DNA of 64,000 nucleotides from JAMXLO01 sp963749575 (lineage in GTDB: Bacteria > Pseudomonadota > Alphaproteobacteria > Acetobacterales > Acetobacteraceae): positions 186,001 to 250,000 of the forward strand of contig CAVVNM010000008.1 in the NCBI GenBank assembly GCA_963749575.1, given 5' to 3'. The translations under genes were made by a program, and so were the position numbers. Shown here piece by piece: positions 16,326 to 25,080 of this stretch. The notes under the pieces were generated by a model. The model ran no database searches. It saw only the letters and a list, made by a program, of their open reading frames with translations, and was not told the DNA's origin. How positions within the stretch are numbered: position 1 is the stretch's first letter; the number at the start of each line of letters is the position of its first letter.

Positions 16326-17393
16326 ATGGCGGTGAACCTGAAGCGCCTGGTGTATTTCGACAGCTTCATGGACCCGATCGCCAACGCGATCATCGGCCGG
16401 CGTGACGACATCGACCTGGTGCGGATGGTGTACGACACGCCGGAAGCCGACAACTGGGCGGAGATCAGCCAGGCGCACGGCTATCAGGTGCAGGCGCGCG
16501 GCGAACTGCAGGAGCCGTTCTTTCCCGACGCGAAGCTGCTGGCACGTTGCCCCAACCTGCTTGCGGTCAGCTCCACCGGCGCCGGCTACGACATGATCGA
16601 TGTCAACGCCTGCGACGCGGCCGGCGTCATCGTGGTGAACCAGTCCGGCACCAACTGGGAGCCGGTGGCCGAGCACGCGCTCGGGATGATGCTGTCGCTG
16701 ACCAAGAAGATCGCGCTGTCGGAGCGGGCGATGAAGCGCACGCCGAATCTCGACCGCCGCCCCTATGCCGGCAACAATCTGCGCAACAAGACCGTGGGCA
16801 TCATCGGTATCGGCCATATCGGCCGGCGTGTCGCCGAACTCTGCGGCGTGCTGTTCAACAACACGGTGCTCGCCTACGACCCGTATCTGACCACGGAACT
16901 GGTGGCGGCACGCGGCGCCACCAAGGTGGAACTCGACGAACTGCTGCATCGTTCGGATTACGTCACCGTGCACTGTCCGCGCAGTTCGGAGACCTTCGGC
17001 ATGCTGGGATCGGCGCAGTTCGCCGCGATGAAGCCCTCAGCATATTTCATCAACACAGCGCGCGGCGGCATCCACGATGAGGCGGCGCTCGCGGCGGCAT
17101 TGCGCGACGGTCGAATCGCTGGTGCCGGGCTGGATGTGTTCCTCAAGGAGCCACCGGACCCTGACCATCCGCTGCTCAACATGGACAACGTGATCGCCAG
17201 CCCGCACATCGCCGGCATGACCGTCGAGACGATGACCGAGATGTGCGAAGCGACGGCCTTGCAGTGGCTGACCATCTTCGATGGCGGCGTGCCGCCGCGG
17301 CTGGTGAACCCCGAGGTGTGGCCGCGCTACACCGAGCGTTTTTCCGAATTGCTCGGCTTCAGGCCGGCTGCCTTGCCGGAGAAGGGATCTTGA
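16326..17393 (+). CDS. D-isomer specific 2-hydroxyacid dehydrogenase
   Basis: 355 residues with a strong AGGGGGAG ribosome site before the ATG. The Rossmann nucleotide-binding motif GIIGIGHIGRR is near 158-168. The catalytic residues of the family are in place: arginine in NTARGG (with INTARGG), glutamate in the LDVF..EP segment, and histidine in SPHIAGMT. It probably reduces or oxidises a 2-keto/2-hydroxy acid using NAD(P). It is divergent from the sugar-acid dehydratase and followed without a gap by an EthD-like gene, consistent with a catabolic operon. Confidence 0.88.
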   Translation: MAVNLKRLVYFDSFMDPIANAIIGRRDDIDLVRMVYDTPEADNWAEISQAHGYQVQARGELQEPFFPDAKLLARCPNLLAVSSTGAGYDMIDVNACDAAGVIVVNQSGTNWEPVAEHALGMMLSLTKKIALSERAMKRTPNLDRRPYAGNNLRNKTVGIIGIGHIGRRVAELCGVLFNNTVLAYDPYLTTELVAARGATKVELDELLHRSDYVTVHCPRSSETFGMLGSAQFAAMKPSAYFINTARGGIHDEAALAAALRDGRIAGAGLDVFLKEPPDPDHPLLNMDNVIASPHIAGMTVETMTEMCEATALQWLTIFDGGVPPRLVNPEVWPRYTERFSELLGFRPAALPEKGS

Positions 17394-18018
17394 GGGGCCT
17401 GCTGCTCGCGATGATGGAACCGCCGCCCGCGATGGAGGAGGAGTTCCAGGATTGGTATGACACCGAGCATTTCCCCGAACGTGCGAGCTGTGAGGGCTTC
17501 CTCACCGCGCACCGTTTCGTCTGTATCGACGGCTGGCCACGCTACCTCGCTCTGTATGATCTGGCCGATACTGATGTGCTGCGCGGCCCTGCATACGCGC
17601 GCATCGCCGGCGAGCGCTGCTCGCCGTGGACGCGTCGCATCGTGTCGCGCGTATGGGGTCAATACCGGGCTGACGCCGCACAGGTGCATCCGGCACGGCA
17701 CTGTTTGGTGATGCCGGCGCCGTGTCTCGCATTGAGCTGTGGCGGTTCCGTCACGTGCCCGACTCGACAGAGGGAGATATTCTAGCCGGACTACTCACGC
17801 TCAATGCTGACCCGCCGGACACCGCGCAGGCACGCCTGTTCCGCACCGATCAGGCGGACGGAACCGACTACATTGCCATCGTCGAACAGCGTTCGCCGCA
17901 GCCGCTGGCGACCAATCTTGCAGCCGCCTGCTGCGCCGCAGCGCAATGCATCGATCTTGTCAACGTCTACGTGCGCTACACGCGGCGCATGGCGGGCGCT
18001 TTCCCCAGCGGCGCGTAA
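17390..18018 (+). pseudogene. EthD/DUF4286-like small catabolic protein, frameshifted
   Basis: Starts at TTG 17390 overlapping the previous stop, or at ATG 17411. The first half has LLLAMMEPPP, EEEFQDWYDTEHFPER and GWPRYLALYDL, typical of ferredoxin-like dimeric alpha/beta-barrel proteins with the WYxxEH motif. Around 17695 the frame shifts; the second half resumes as FGDAGAVSRIELWRF and continues with a repeat of the fold (FRTDQADGTDYIAIVE) to a stop at 18018. The corrected protein would be about 208 residues. The 3' end overlaps the convergent oxidoreductase gene by about 43 bp. Confidence 0.6.
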
Positions 18019-20408
18019 GCCGCATCGGCGAGAACAGGTGGGCGCTCGACACATCGTTCAATCTCGCACGGATAGGACCGATGCGGCGCGGCGCCGCTCA
18101 CGGGATCGGACAACTCGGCGCCGATCACCAGATTGATGTTGGCGCCATCGGCGGAAAGCGCATCATAACCCGGCAGGCCCAGGTCCGCACATGCCTGCCA
18201 CCACCCGTGCTGCGCCCCGACCACGCCGTCGGCAAGGCTCGCGACCAGACGGGCACGTGCATGGACACGGCCCTTCGGCGTGACGATTGCGACCCAGTCG
18301 CCGTCGTCGATTCCACGCGAAGCCGCGGTCACCGGGTTCATCTCGACGATTGGCTGCGGCAGCACCCGGCGCAGGCGGGGCAGATTTCGATGCTGGCTGT
18401 GACAATAGAGCGGTGTCTTGGCCGACGTCAGCACCAAGGGGAAGCGCGCGTCCGACTCGCGTGCCCGCTTCCGTGAATGCGGCGGCACGCGAAATTCCGG
18501 CAACGGCGGTTGGCCGATGGCCTGCAATGCCTCGGAGAAGATCTCCAGTCTGCCGGAGGGAGTGGCGAAGCCGCTGCTGCGGTATTTGTGGTGAGTGGTC
18601 TCGAGTGGAAACCGGATGCCGCCCGGGGCCGATCGCAACTGCTGCGGCGTTATGCCGCTTGGCGCCAGGTAATGCCGCAGCGCAGCGTCGATATCGCCAT
18701 GCCAGAAGTGCTCACCCAGACCGAGCCGAGTGGCGAGATCGAACACCAGGTCGATGTCGCCGCGCGCCTCGCCGCGTGGTGCGACAATGGCGGGGCGGAG
18801 TTGCACCCGTTCGGCCGCGGACTGGTCGAGTCGGAAACCCACGGCGAGACCTTCCCGTTCCCACCCGCTCGCCACCGGCAGGACGATGTCGGCGAAGGCA
18901 GCGGTCGGTGTCAGATACAGATCGGTCTGCACATGGAATTCCAGGTCACGCAGGGCAGCCGCGCCTGTCGCTGCGTCGGCATGCGACAGCAGGAGGTTGG
19001 CGCCGAACCCGACCATGGCGCGCACGCGATACGGCTCGCCGTGCTGAATCGCACGATAGAGATCGTCCGATGTCACCCAGCCCGCGCTCGCCGGGCCGAG
19101 TGGACGTTCACTGCGTCCAAGCGCCTTCCGCCACTGGCCCGGCGGGCGCAGATCGACGCCGGACACGTCGTTCACCGGCACCTGCGCCAGCTGCACATTG
19201 CCGCCAGGTGCATCGATGCTGCCGGTCAATGCATGCAGGATCGAGTGCGCGCGCGCGGTCTGCGTCGCGTTGGCGTGCTGCTCGAGCCCGGTCCAGGTGA
19301 AGTAGGCCAATGGCCGATGGCGCCAGAGCAGATGCGCGGTTTCCCGAATGACACCGGCCGCAACGCCGGTGATACGCGCGGCCTCGTCTGGGGGGAACCC
19401 GCGGCACAGCGCGGTGAAGCGATCGAATGCCGGCCGGCAGGTGATCGGACCATCGCGACCGGCGACCACGAACGCACCGCACAATGCGAGCTCGGCCGCT
19501 GACCCGTCGTACCGCCGAACCTGCGGGTCGTAACACACCGTGGTCCCGCGTGCCCCGTCCCAGGCAACGAAGCATTCCGCACCGCCGCCCACGGCAAGTT
19601 CATGCGCGTGCAGCAATGTGCCGGTGTCGTCACGGACCAGGAACGGACCATTGGTCCAGTCGCGCACAAATCGGACATCGAACCAGCCGTGCTCGATCAT
19701 TTCTCCTGCAATCGACAGGGCAAGCGCGCCGTCCGTACCCGGCCGCACCGGCAGCCAATGGTCGGCCTTGACCGCCAGCCCGACACGACGCGGATCGACC
19801 ACGATCAGCTTGGCGCCCTGCTCCCGCGCCTGGGCGACGGCGCCCGCCGCGGCAAGCCAGGACGTGCTGGGGTTATGGCCCCACAGCAGGATGCAGCCTG
19901 CCCGTTCGTAGTCGGGCGAGCCCATGACAGCGCCAGTGGTGAACGCACCGGCGAAGTCCCGATGCCAGGAACAGATTTCGTAGGCATTGCAGTTGTTCGG
20001 CGAACCGAATGCGTTGATCAGCCGGTTGATCCAAGGGCCGGCGTCCGAGATCGCGGTGCCGCTCGATGTCGTGACGGCGAAGGCGACGGCCTCCCGCCCA
20101 CTTTCGGCGGCGATACGGTTCAGCGCGGTCGCCGTCGCGTCCAGCGCCTCGTCCCAGCTGACGCGGCGCCAGCCGGGGTCCGGATCGCCCTTCGGTCGCG
20201 TCCGACGCATCGGATGCAGCAGCCGATCAGATGCCTCGACGAGTTCGGGAGAAGCCCTCCCTTTGGCACATAGCGACACGCCGGTCGGGTGTGACGGGTC
20301 CGGTTCGATCGCGACCAGTCGGCCGTTCTCCACCACCGCCTCGCAGCCACAGCGGGAAACGCAAAGTGGACAGAAGGCGGGAATGCGGCGGCGCGAGTTC
20401 TCGGACAT
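17976..20408 (-). CDS. Molybdopterin oxidoreductase, DMSO-reductase/assimilatory family
   Basis: About 810 residues from the ATG at 20408. The N-terminal [4Fe-4S] motif is C13-x2-C16-x3-C20-x26-C47. A probable molybdenum ligand cysteine is at 146 within NAYEICSWHRDF. Pterin-binding segments include GHNPSTS, VVDPRR and FTWTGLEQHANATQ, and a C-terminal MopB_CT barrel begins near residue 660 (PLVLTSAKT). There is no twin-arginine signal, so it is likely cytoplasmic. The electron acceptor and substrate are unknown; formate-dehydrogenase or BisC-like roles are possible. It ends in overlap with the EthD-like gene. Confidence 0.85.
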   Translation of the reverse strand: MSENSRRRIPAFCPLCVSRCGCEAVVENGRLVAIEPDPSHPTGVSLCAKGRASPELVEASDRLLHPMRRTRPKGDPDPGWRRVSWDEALDATATALNRIAAESGREAVAFAVTTSSGTAISDAGPWINRLINAFGSPNNCNAYEICSWHRDFAGAFTTGAVMGSPDYERAGCILLWGHNPSTSWLAAAGAVAQAREQGAKLIVVDPRRVGLAVKADHWLPVRPGTDGALALSIAGEMIEHGWFDVRFVRDWTNGPFLVRDDTGTLLHAHELAVGGGAECFVAWDGARGTTVCYDPQVRRYDGSAAELALCGAFVVAGRDGPITCRPAFDRFTALCRGFPPDEAARITGVAAGVIRETAHLLWRHRPLAYFTWTGLEQHANATQTARAHSILHALTGSIDAPGGNVQLAQVPVNDVSGVDLRPPGQWRKALGRSERPLGPASAGWVTSDDLYRAIQHGEPYRVRAMVGFGANLLLSHADAATGAAALRDLEFHVQTDLYLTPTAAFADIVLPVASGWEREGLAVGFRLDQSAAERVQLRPAIVAPRGEARGDIDLVFDLATRLGLGEHFWHGDIDAALRHYLAPSGITPQQLRSAPGGIRFPLETTHHKYRSSGFATPSGRLEIFSEALQAIGQPPLPEFRVPPHSRKRARESDARFPLVLTSAKTPLYCHSQHRNLPRLRRVLPQPIVEMNPVTAASRGIDDGDWVAIVTPKGRVHARARLVASLADGVVGAQHGWWQACADLGLPGYDALSADGANINLVIGAELSDPVSGAAPHRSYPCEIERCVERPPVLADAAYAPLGKAPAMRRV

Positions 20409-20543
20409 GGGCAAACTCCCGGCCAGTATCGAACAGTCTGACGTGTAGCACCGGTTCCCACCATATCGTGACAGGCATTTTGCGGGGTGGCAGGCGGTAG
20501 CGAGGTCCGTTAACAAGCACGGCCGGATAACCGGGAGATCGCC

Positions 20544-21134
20544 TTGTTCGTCAGGCTCACAGTTTGCGCCGCGCTCGCCGCGTCGATCGTCGGCTGCGGC
20601 CCGGACTACTCGCCCAACACCTATGCAACCAACGCCGTCCAGCAGGCGAACAAGGTGGACCAGGGCGTCATCGTCGGCGTCCGCGAAGTCGGCGTCAGCG
20701 CCTCCGGCACTGCCGGTGCGGCGGTGGGTGGTGCGGCAGGCGGCATCGCTGGCGCACAAACCGGCAGCGGCGCAACCAGTGCCTTCGGTGCGCTGGGCGG
20801 TGCCCTCGTGGGCGGCATCGCCGGCACCGCAGCCGAACATGTCGTCGGGGATACCCGGGCGTTCGAATACATCGTCCGCAAACCCAACGGGGACTTGCTC
20901 AGCGTGACGCAAAAGGACGCGGAACCGTTGACGATCAACCAAAAAGTGCTGGTGATCGCGGGCAACCAGGCGCGTGTGGTGCCCGACTACACCGTGCCGG
21001 TGCAGGAACCGTCGAAGCAGACTGCCGCGGCACACCAGGAAGCCCCCACGACGACCGCGCCCTCGCCGCCGCCTGTGGCAGCCGCGCCGTTGCCGGCACC
21101 GGACCAGCCGAAGGTGGAGGAAACGGGGCCCTGA
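20544..21134 (+). CDS. Outer-membrane lipoprotein with glycine-zipper (SlyB/Pcp-like)
   Basis: 196 residues from a TTG. The lipobox SIVGC places the lipid-bearing Cys at residue 18. A long glycine-zipper segment (GTAGAAVGGAAGGIAGAQTG and GGALVGGIAGTAAEH) is followed by a beta-rich domain (FEYIVRKPNGDLLSVTQKD...NQKVLVIAGNQARVVPDY) characteristic of SlyB/Pcp-type envelope lipoproteins. The C-terminus is a proline/alanine-rich tail. It is divergent from the molybdoenzyme, with 135 bp between. Confidence 0.75.
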   Translation: MFVRLTVCAALAASIVGCGPDYSPNTYATNAVQQANKVDQGVIVGVREVGVSASGTAGAAVGGAAGGIAGAQTGSGATSAFGALGGALVGGIAGTAAEHVVGDTRAFEYIVRKPNGDLLSVTQKDAEPLTINQKVLVIAGNQARVVPDYTVPVQEPSKQTAAAHQEAPTTTAPSPPPVAAAPLPAPDQPKVEETGP

Positions 21135-21138
21135 GGGC

Positions 21139-21549
21139 TCATTTCTCCCAGGGCGGCCCCTTCAGCTCGACCATGTTGCCTTCCGGATCAGGGACGTAGA
21201 TCGACGGCCCCTGCCCGTTCGCGCCGTATCGCGATTCCACTGGACCAGGCTCGCAGCCGTGGCGCTTCAGATGGGCGATGATCGCCTCACCGTCGAACAG
21301 CTCCACCAGAAGGCAGAAATGATCCATGTTGCGACCCTCCCGCCCGGGCGCCGCGCCGCCCTTCCGCCCCGCCGCGCCGTCCACCGGCACCAGGTCGATC
21401 AGCGCACCTCCGGCACGAAGCTGCCAGAGGCCGACGTTCTCCTGCACCTTCTCCAGCGTGCAGCCCAGCACGTCGATATAGAACCGCATCATTGCCTGCA
21501 GGTTGGTGACCCGCAGCACCACGTGGTCGAGTTGCCTGATCTGCAGCAT
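21139..21549 (-). CDS. VOC (glyoxalase/bleomycin-resistance fold) family protein
   Basis: 136 residues with an AGGGAGG ribosome site. It has two betaalphabetabetabeta modules: LDHVVLRVTNLQAMMRFYIDVLG in the first, with the metal-ligand histidine of LDHV, and MDHFCLLVE...IYVPDPEGNMVELKG in the second, with histidine in MDHF and glutamate in NMVELKG. The metal site of the superfamily is therefore complete. Enzyme activity (lyase, dioxygenase or resistance) cannot be told. It is convergent with the lipoprotein and followed upstream by the DUF3617 gene on the same strand. Confidence 0.85.
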   Translation of the reverse strand: MLQIRQLDHVVLRVTNLQAMMRFYIDVLGCTLEKVQENVGLWQLRAGGALIDLVPVDGAAGRKGGAAPGREGRNMDHFCLLVELFDGEAIIAHLKRHGCEPGPVESRYGANGQGPSIYVPDPEGNMVELKGPPWEK

Positions 21550-21575
21550 GACTCCCTCCCTGCCTCGCTGCGCGA

Positions 21576-22097
21576 CTACTGTTTGCCGCCCAGCATCTGT
21601 TTGATATTCATCTTCGTGCCGTTGCCCATCAGCAGGTCGCCCGGCTGCATATCGGCGGGACAGGCTCCGATCCACTTCGCGTCCTGCACCATCGCCGATT
21701 CGGCGTGTCCCGCCATCGGCGGATCGAATTTCGTGTTGATGTCGGTGTGATACGCGGCATCGCCGGTGAACCTGGTGATCGCCTGTGTAGTGGCCTGTGT
21801 CGGGCCCATCTTGCACACCGAGTTCACCGTCACCGTGTTCCCGCTGCGATTGATGTCCGACCTGGTGCACATGCCCTGGGCAGCGGTGGCACCGAGCTTC
21901 TGCATCTCGGCGTCGGTCGACGCGTCGATGCACATCTTCATCTGCTGTGGCGGCATCTGTCCGCCTGGCATCGTCATGTCGACCTGCCACAACCCGGCCT
22001 TCCGCGCGGGAAAATCGTCCGCCCATGCAGGCCCGCCTGCCATCGCGCCGAGCAGCAGCAGCGCAGCCGTTCGTGTGGCCAAAGTTACCCGATCCAT
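21576..22097 (-). CDS. DUF3617 domain secreted protein
   Basis: 173 residues with a signal peptide (AALLLLGAMAGGPAWA, cleavage near 26). The mature part opens with KAGLWQVDMTMPGG, the GxW signature of DUF3617, and has cysteines in KMCIDAST, GMCTRSD and SVCKMG, then IGACPAD, spaced as in this periplasmic family of unknown role. It lies on the same strand as the VOC gene, 27 bp upstream. Confidence 0.8.
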   Translation of the reverse strand: MDRVTLATRTAALLLLGAMAGGPAWADDFPARKAGLWQVDMTMPGGQMPPQQMKMCIDASTDAEMQKLGATAAQGMCTRSDINRSGNTVTVNSVCKMGPTQATTQAITRFTGDAAYHTDINTKFDPPMAGHAESAMVQDAKWIGACPADMQPGDLLMGNGTKMNIKQMLGGKQ

Positions 22098-22175
22098 CTC
22101 CGGTTCCTCAACGCGGTTCGGTCGCGACGCCAGGACAAGGTGGCCCGGCGGAACAACTTCGGTGCACCATCGGGC

Positions 22176-22910
22176 ATGGTCACTATGCGCGGCAACCAGA
22201 CCTACGACCATCTGCTCGACGGCCGGGTACGTTACGCCCAGCCACGGCACGGCTTTCGCAGTGGCATCGAGCCTGTATTGCTCGCGGCCGCCATCCCGGC
22301 GCAGCCCGGCTCGCGCGTCCTGGAGGCTGGCAGCGGCGCAGGCGCCGCGCTGCTTTGCCTGGCCGCGCGCGTGCCTGCCGTGCAGGGGCTCGGGGTGGAA
22401 CAGGACTCGGCGCTGGTTGCACTCGCTCGACAAAATGCTGCGGCCAACGGCTGGCCCGACCTCCGCTTCGTCGCTGGCGACATCGCGTCGCCGCCGGTGC
22501 GCGACACATTCGACCATGGCTGCGCCAATCCGCCATACCACGGCGAGGGCACGCCATCGCCGGACCCGTCCCGTCGGGTCGCGAAGCGCGCGGCCGCCGG
22601 CCTCCTGACGGTCTGGGCCGCCGCCCTGGCACGCCCATTGAGGCGGCGTGGCACCCTCACCTTTGTCGTGCCTGCCGCGCTGCTGCCGCAGGCGGCGGCT
22701 GCGTTCGGCAATGCCGACTGCGCGCCCACTGCCATGCTGCCGCTGTGGGCGAAGCCCGGGGCGCCAGCGAAACTGCTGTTGCTGCGCGGGATAAAGGGCA
22801 GCCGTGCGCCATTCAGCGTCCTGCCAGGCCTGGTGCTCCACATGCCCGATGGCGGATTCACCGCCGAGGCCGATGCGATCCTTCGCGGCGGCGCGGCGCT
22901 CAACCTCTAG
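22176..22910 (+). CDS. tRNA1(Val) N6-adenine methyltransferase-like (TrmN6 family)
   Basis: About 244 residues. The SAM motif VLEAGSGAGAALLCLAAR and acidic motif GVEQDSALVALARQN are followed by GDIASPP and the NPPYHGEG motif, the N6-adenine methyltransferase (N/D)PPY catalytic loop in the TrmN6 form. It has the N-terminal RVRYAQPRHGFRSG..PVLLAAAIP typical of the family. The start at ATG 22176 is uncertain (ATG 22185 is possible) because the frame stays open upstream through the opposite-strand DUF3617 gene. Its stop overlaps the convergent small gene by four bases. Confidence 0.8.
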   Translation: MVTMRGNQTYDHLLDGRVRYAQPRHGFRSGIEPVLLAAAIPAQPGSRVLEAGSGAGAALLCLAARVPAVQGLGVEQDSALVALARQNAAANGWPDLRFVAGDIASPPVRDTFDHGCANPPYHGEGTPSPDPSRRVAKRAAAGLLTVWAAALARPLRRRGTLTFVVPAALLPQAAAAFGNADCAPTAMLPLWAKPGAPAKLLLLRGIKGSRAPFSVLPGLVLHMPDGGFTAEADAILRGGAALNL

Positions 22911-23212
22911 TCGGCATCGTCTCCGGAATGCGGATGGCGCAGATGCCAGAGCCGTTCATGAGCGGCCACCAGGCTCTCCATGTTGCGCCGTCTGGTGCCG
23001 TCAGGAGTGAGCGGCCGGCGCGTCAGCATCATCTCCAGGATGTGCAGCAACTGCTCAGCCACTTCGAAATCCGCCTGATCGCAGGCGTGATGAAAGGCGA
23101 TCAGGATCTTGTCGGACAGGCGGCGGGTGTAGCGCGGAGGCGCGACGGCGCCGATCTCACGTCCACCGCCTTCATCGCCCCGGTTAATCGTGTCCCCTAT
23201 CGTCGTCCCCAT
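22907..23212 (-). CDS. Small hypothetical protein
   Basis: About 101 residues from the ATG at 23212. A helical core, RRLSDKILIAFHHACDQADFEVAEQLLHILEMML, contains an amphipathic pair of helices, followed by TRRRNMESLVAAHERLWHLRH. Similar small helical proteins sit in alphaproteobacterial genomes (memory only). No catalytic motif. Its stop overlaps the convergent methyltransferase stop. Confidence 0.6.
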   Translation of the reverse strand: MGTTIGDTINRGDEGGGREIGAVAPPRYTRRLSDKILIAFHHACDQADFEVAEQLLHILEMMLTRRPLTPDGTRRRNMESLVAAHERLWHLRHPHSGDDAD

Positions 23213-23334
23213 CTGGCCTCGCCCCGCCCGCTCGCGCACCACGCGCGATAGGTAGGTCTAACCTGTGCACCAGTCGCGAGTGGTTGCACGTCATTAATGC
23301 GCAATGTCAGCGTTATTTGCTCAACATCCCCTTA

Positions 23335-23364
23335 TGTGGGCGCCAACAACGCCTCGCGCCCACA
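23335..23364 (-). terminator. 9-bp stem-loop downstream of nrdB
   Basis: TGTGGGCGC (23335-23343) pairs exactly with GCGCCCACA (23356-23364) around a 12-base loop. It lies about 60 bases past the nrdB stop on its strand. There is no T-run, so intrinsic termination is unproven; it may protect the mRNA 3' end. Confidence 0.35.
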
Positions 23365-23422
23365 AGAGCATGGCGCAACCTCGAAGACCCAACAAGCCCC
23401 GTCTTGCAGGCGGGCCGCGTCG

Positions 23423-24475
23423 CTAATTCTGGACTGCCTCAGGCTCCACGATTACCGCCGGTGATTGTATCGGATCAGCAAATGCTTCCTCCCACGTGCC
23501 GGTGGTCGAGGCCCTGCTATATTCGGTTGCCCGATTCTCGAAGAAGTTGGCGTGCTCCACTGCATTCAGCATCTCGTCGAGCCAGGGGAGCGGATTCCTC
23601 GACACATGGTAGAGTTGGTTGAGCCCAAGCTGCATCAGTCTGCGGTCGGCGATGTAGCGGATGTATTCCTTCACCTCGCGCGCGGTCAGTCCCTCCACCG
23701 CGCCCTGCTCGAACGCCAGATCGATGAAGGCGTCCTCGTGGTCTACGATCGTGGCGCAGGTCAGGTAGATGTCGCGCTTCAGCTCCTCGGTCCAGATCTC
23801 CGGATTCTCCTGCACGAAGGTGCGGAACAGCTTGATGATCGATTCGCAATGAAGGCTTTCGTCGCGGACCGACCAGGTGATGATCTGGCCCATCCCCTTC
23901 ATCTTCCCGAAGCGGGGGAAGTTCAGCAGGATGGCGAATGACGCGAACAGTTGCAGACCTTCGGTGAAGCCGCCGAAAGCAGCGAGCGTCTTGGCGATCT
24001 CGAACTTCGAATCGACCGTGAAACTCTGCATGAAGTCGTACTTGTCCTTCATCTCCTTGTATTTCAGGAACGCCTGATATTCGAGTTCCGGCATGCCGAT
24101 CGTGTCGAGCAGATGGCTATAGGCGGCAATGTGAATGGTCTCGATGTTGGAGAATGCCGACAGCATCATCAGCACTTCGGTGGGTTTGAACACCCGCGCG
24201 TAGTGCTTCATGTAGCAGTTGTTCACCTCGACGTCGGCCTGGGTGAAGAACCGGAAGATCTGCGACAGCAGATTGCGCTCGGCATCGCTGAGGTTACGGT
24301 GCCAGTCCTTCACGTCATCGGCGAGCGGCACCTCTTCGGGCAGCCAGTGCACGCGCTGCTGGGTGAGCCACGCCTCGTAGGCCCAGGGATAGCGGAACGG
24401 CTTGTAGACCGGGTTCTCGGTCAGCAGATCGAACCGTACCGGCTGCTGGTCAGCCGCCTGAGTGATGCCATCCAT
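23423..24475 (-). CDS. nrdB: Class Ia ribonucleotide reductase, small (beta) subunit
   Basis: 350 residues, near family length. Di-iron ligands can be placed: Asp81 in the QADVE segment, Glu112 and His115 in IETIH, then later E/E/H residues (including DESLHCE). The radical-bearing tyrosine is present at 119 (four residues after His115, as Tyr122 in E. coli). This makes it a tyrosyl-radical class Ia enzyme rather than class Ic. The C-terminal tail would contact the large subunit. nrdA is not adjacent in this window; the next gene upstream on this strand is a broken cytochrome c gene. A stem-loop lies downstream. Confidence 0.95.
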   Translation of the reverse strand: MDGITQAADQQPVRFDLLTENPVYKPFRYPWAYEAWLTQQRVHWLPEEVPLADDVKDWHRNLSDAERNLLSQIFRFFTQADVEVNNCYMKHYARVFKPTEVLMMLSAFSNIETIHIAAYSHLLDTIGMPELEYQAFLKYKEMKDKYDFMQSFTVDSKFEIAKTLAAFGGFTEGLQLFASFAILLNFPRFGKMKGMGQIITWSVRDESLHCESIIKLFRTFVQENPEIWTEELKRDIYLTCATIVDHEDAFIDLAFEQGAVEGLTAREVKEYIRYIADRRLMQLGLNQLYHVSRNPLPWLDEMLNAVEHANFFENRATEYSRASTTGTWEEAFADPIQSPAVIVEPEAVQN

Positions 24476-24557
24476 TGCCGTTGCCTTGCCACCTCCGAAG
24501 TGCTCGTTCTACCACATTTCGTGGCGTCTGGCCACAACGGCCTACAAGATACCGGGG

Positions 24558-25080
24558 TCAGCCCGGCTTATGCGGTAGCGCCGCGGTATCGGGCGCCGTC
24601 GGCATCCGGCTTGGCGGCAGCGCCTCCGCGCCGGAGCGTCGGTCGGCCCCAAGCTTCGGATCCAGGCATAGATCGCGCGAACATCGGCCTCGCTCGTCGA
24701 GCGCGTGTTGAACCACGGCATCGACGGCGCCGGCTGCATCAACCCGCGCCTTGCGGCACCCAGGCGTCGGCGGTCATTGTCTGCGCCAGCGGGCGCAGAT
24801 CGGTCGCAAACGACGTGCCCCATGGACCGTTCCGGCCGGCCGCGCTGCCAGTGAGGTGCTCGGCGACCGGTATGCCGCCTCTGGTTCCAGCCCACGGTAT
24901 GACAGTCGTTGCAGCCGCCAATCGCAACCAGGTACTCGCCGACTGCGACCGGGAACTGGCCTATGACCGACGGCTTCTCCGGCGCGGCGCCACCGAGCAT
25001 CGATGCCATGACACGTGCACTGGTCTGGCCCGATAGTTGCCCTGCAACCGCTCCCCGGCCGCCAAGAAGGTCCACCTCAT
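24558..25080 (-). pseudogene. Cytochrome c family protein, multiply frameshifted
   Basis: The heme-binding motif CNDCH is clear (GEYLVAIGGCNDCHT), with a C-terminal MPWFNTRSTSEADVRAIYAWIRSLG, where the MPW methionine fits the axial ligand of diheme or monoheme cytochromes c. Between these parts the family-like sequence (PVAEHLTGS, GPWGTSFATDLRPLAQTM) lies in a different frame, and the N-terminal segment (MRWTFLAA then GAVAGQLSGQ) also changes frame. About three single-base corrections restore a roughly 170-residue periplasmic cytochrome. The start follows directly after the upstream methyltransferase stop. Confidence 0.6.

Noticed and set aside
14462..16405. Long plus-strand frames across the dehydratase gene
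   Set aside because: Composition is repeats of H/R/P/G as expected for antisense of an alanine/glycine-rich gene; the minus strand has clear [2Fe-2S] cysteines.
18287..19502. Long plus-strand frames within the molybdoenzyme gene
   Set aside because: Arginine-rich antisense frames; the minus strand carries the CxxCxxxC cluster and pterin motifs.
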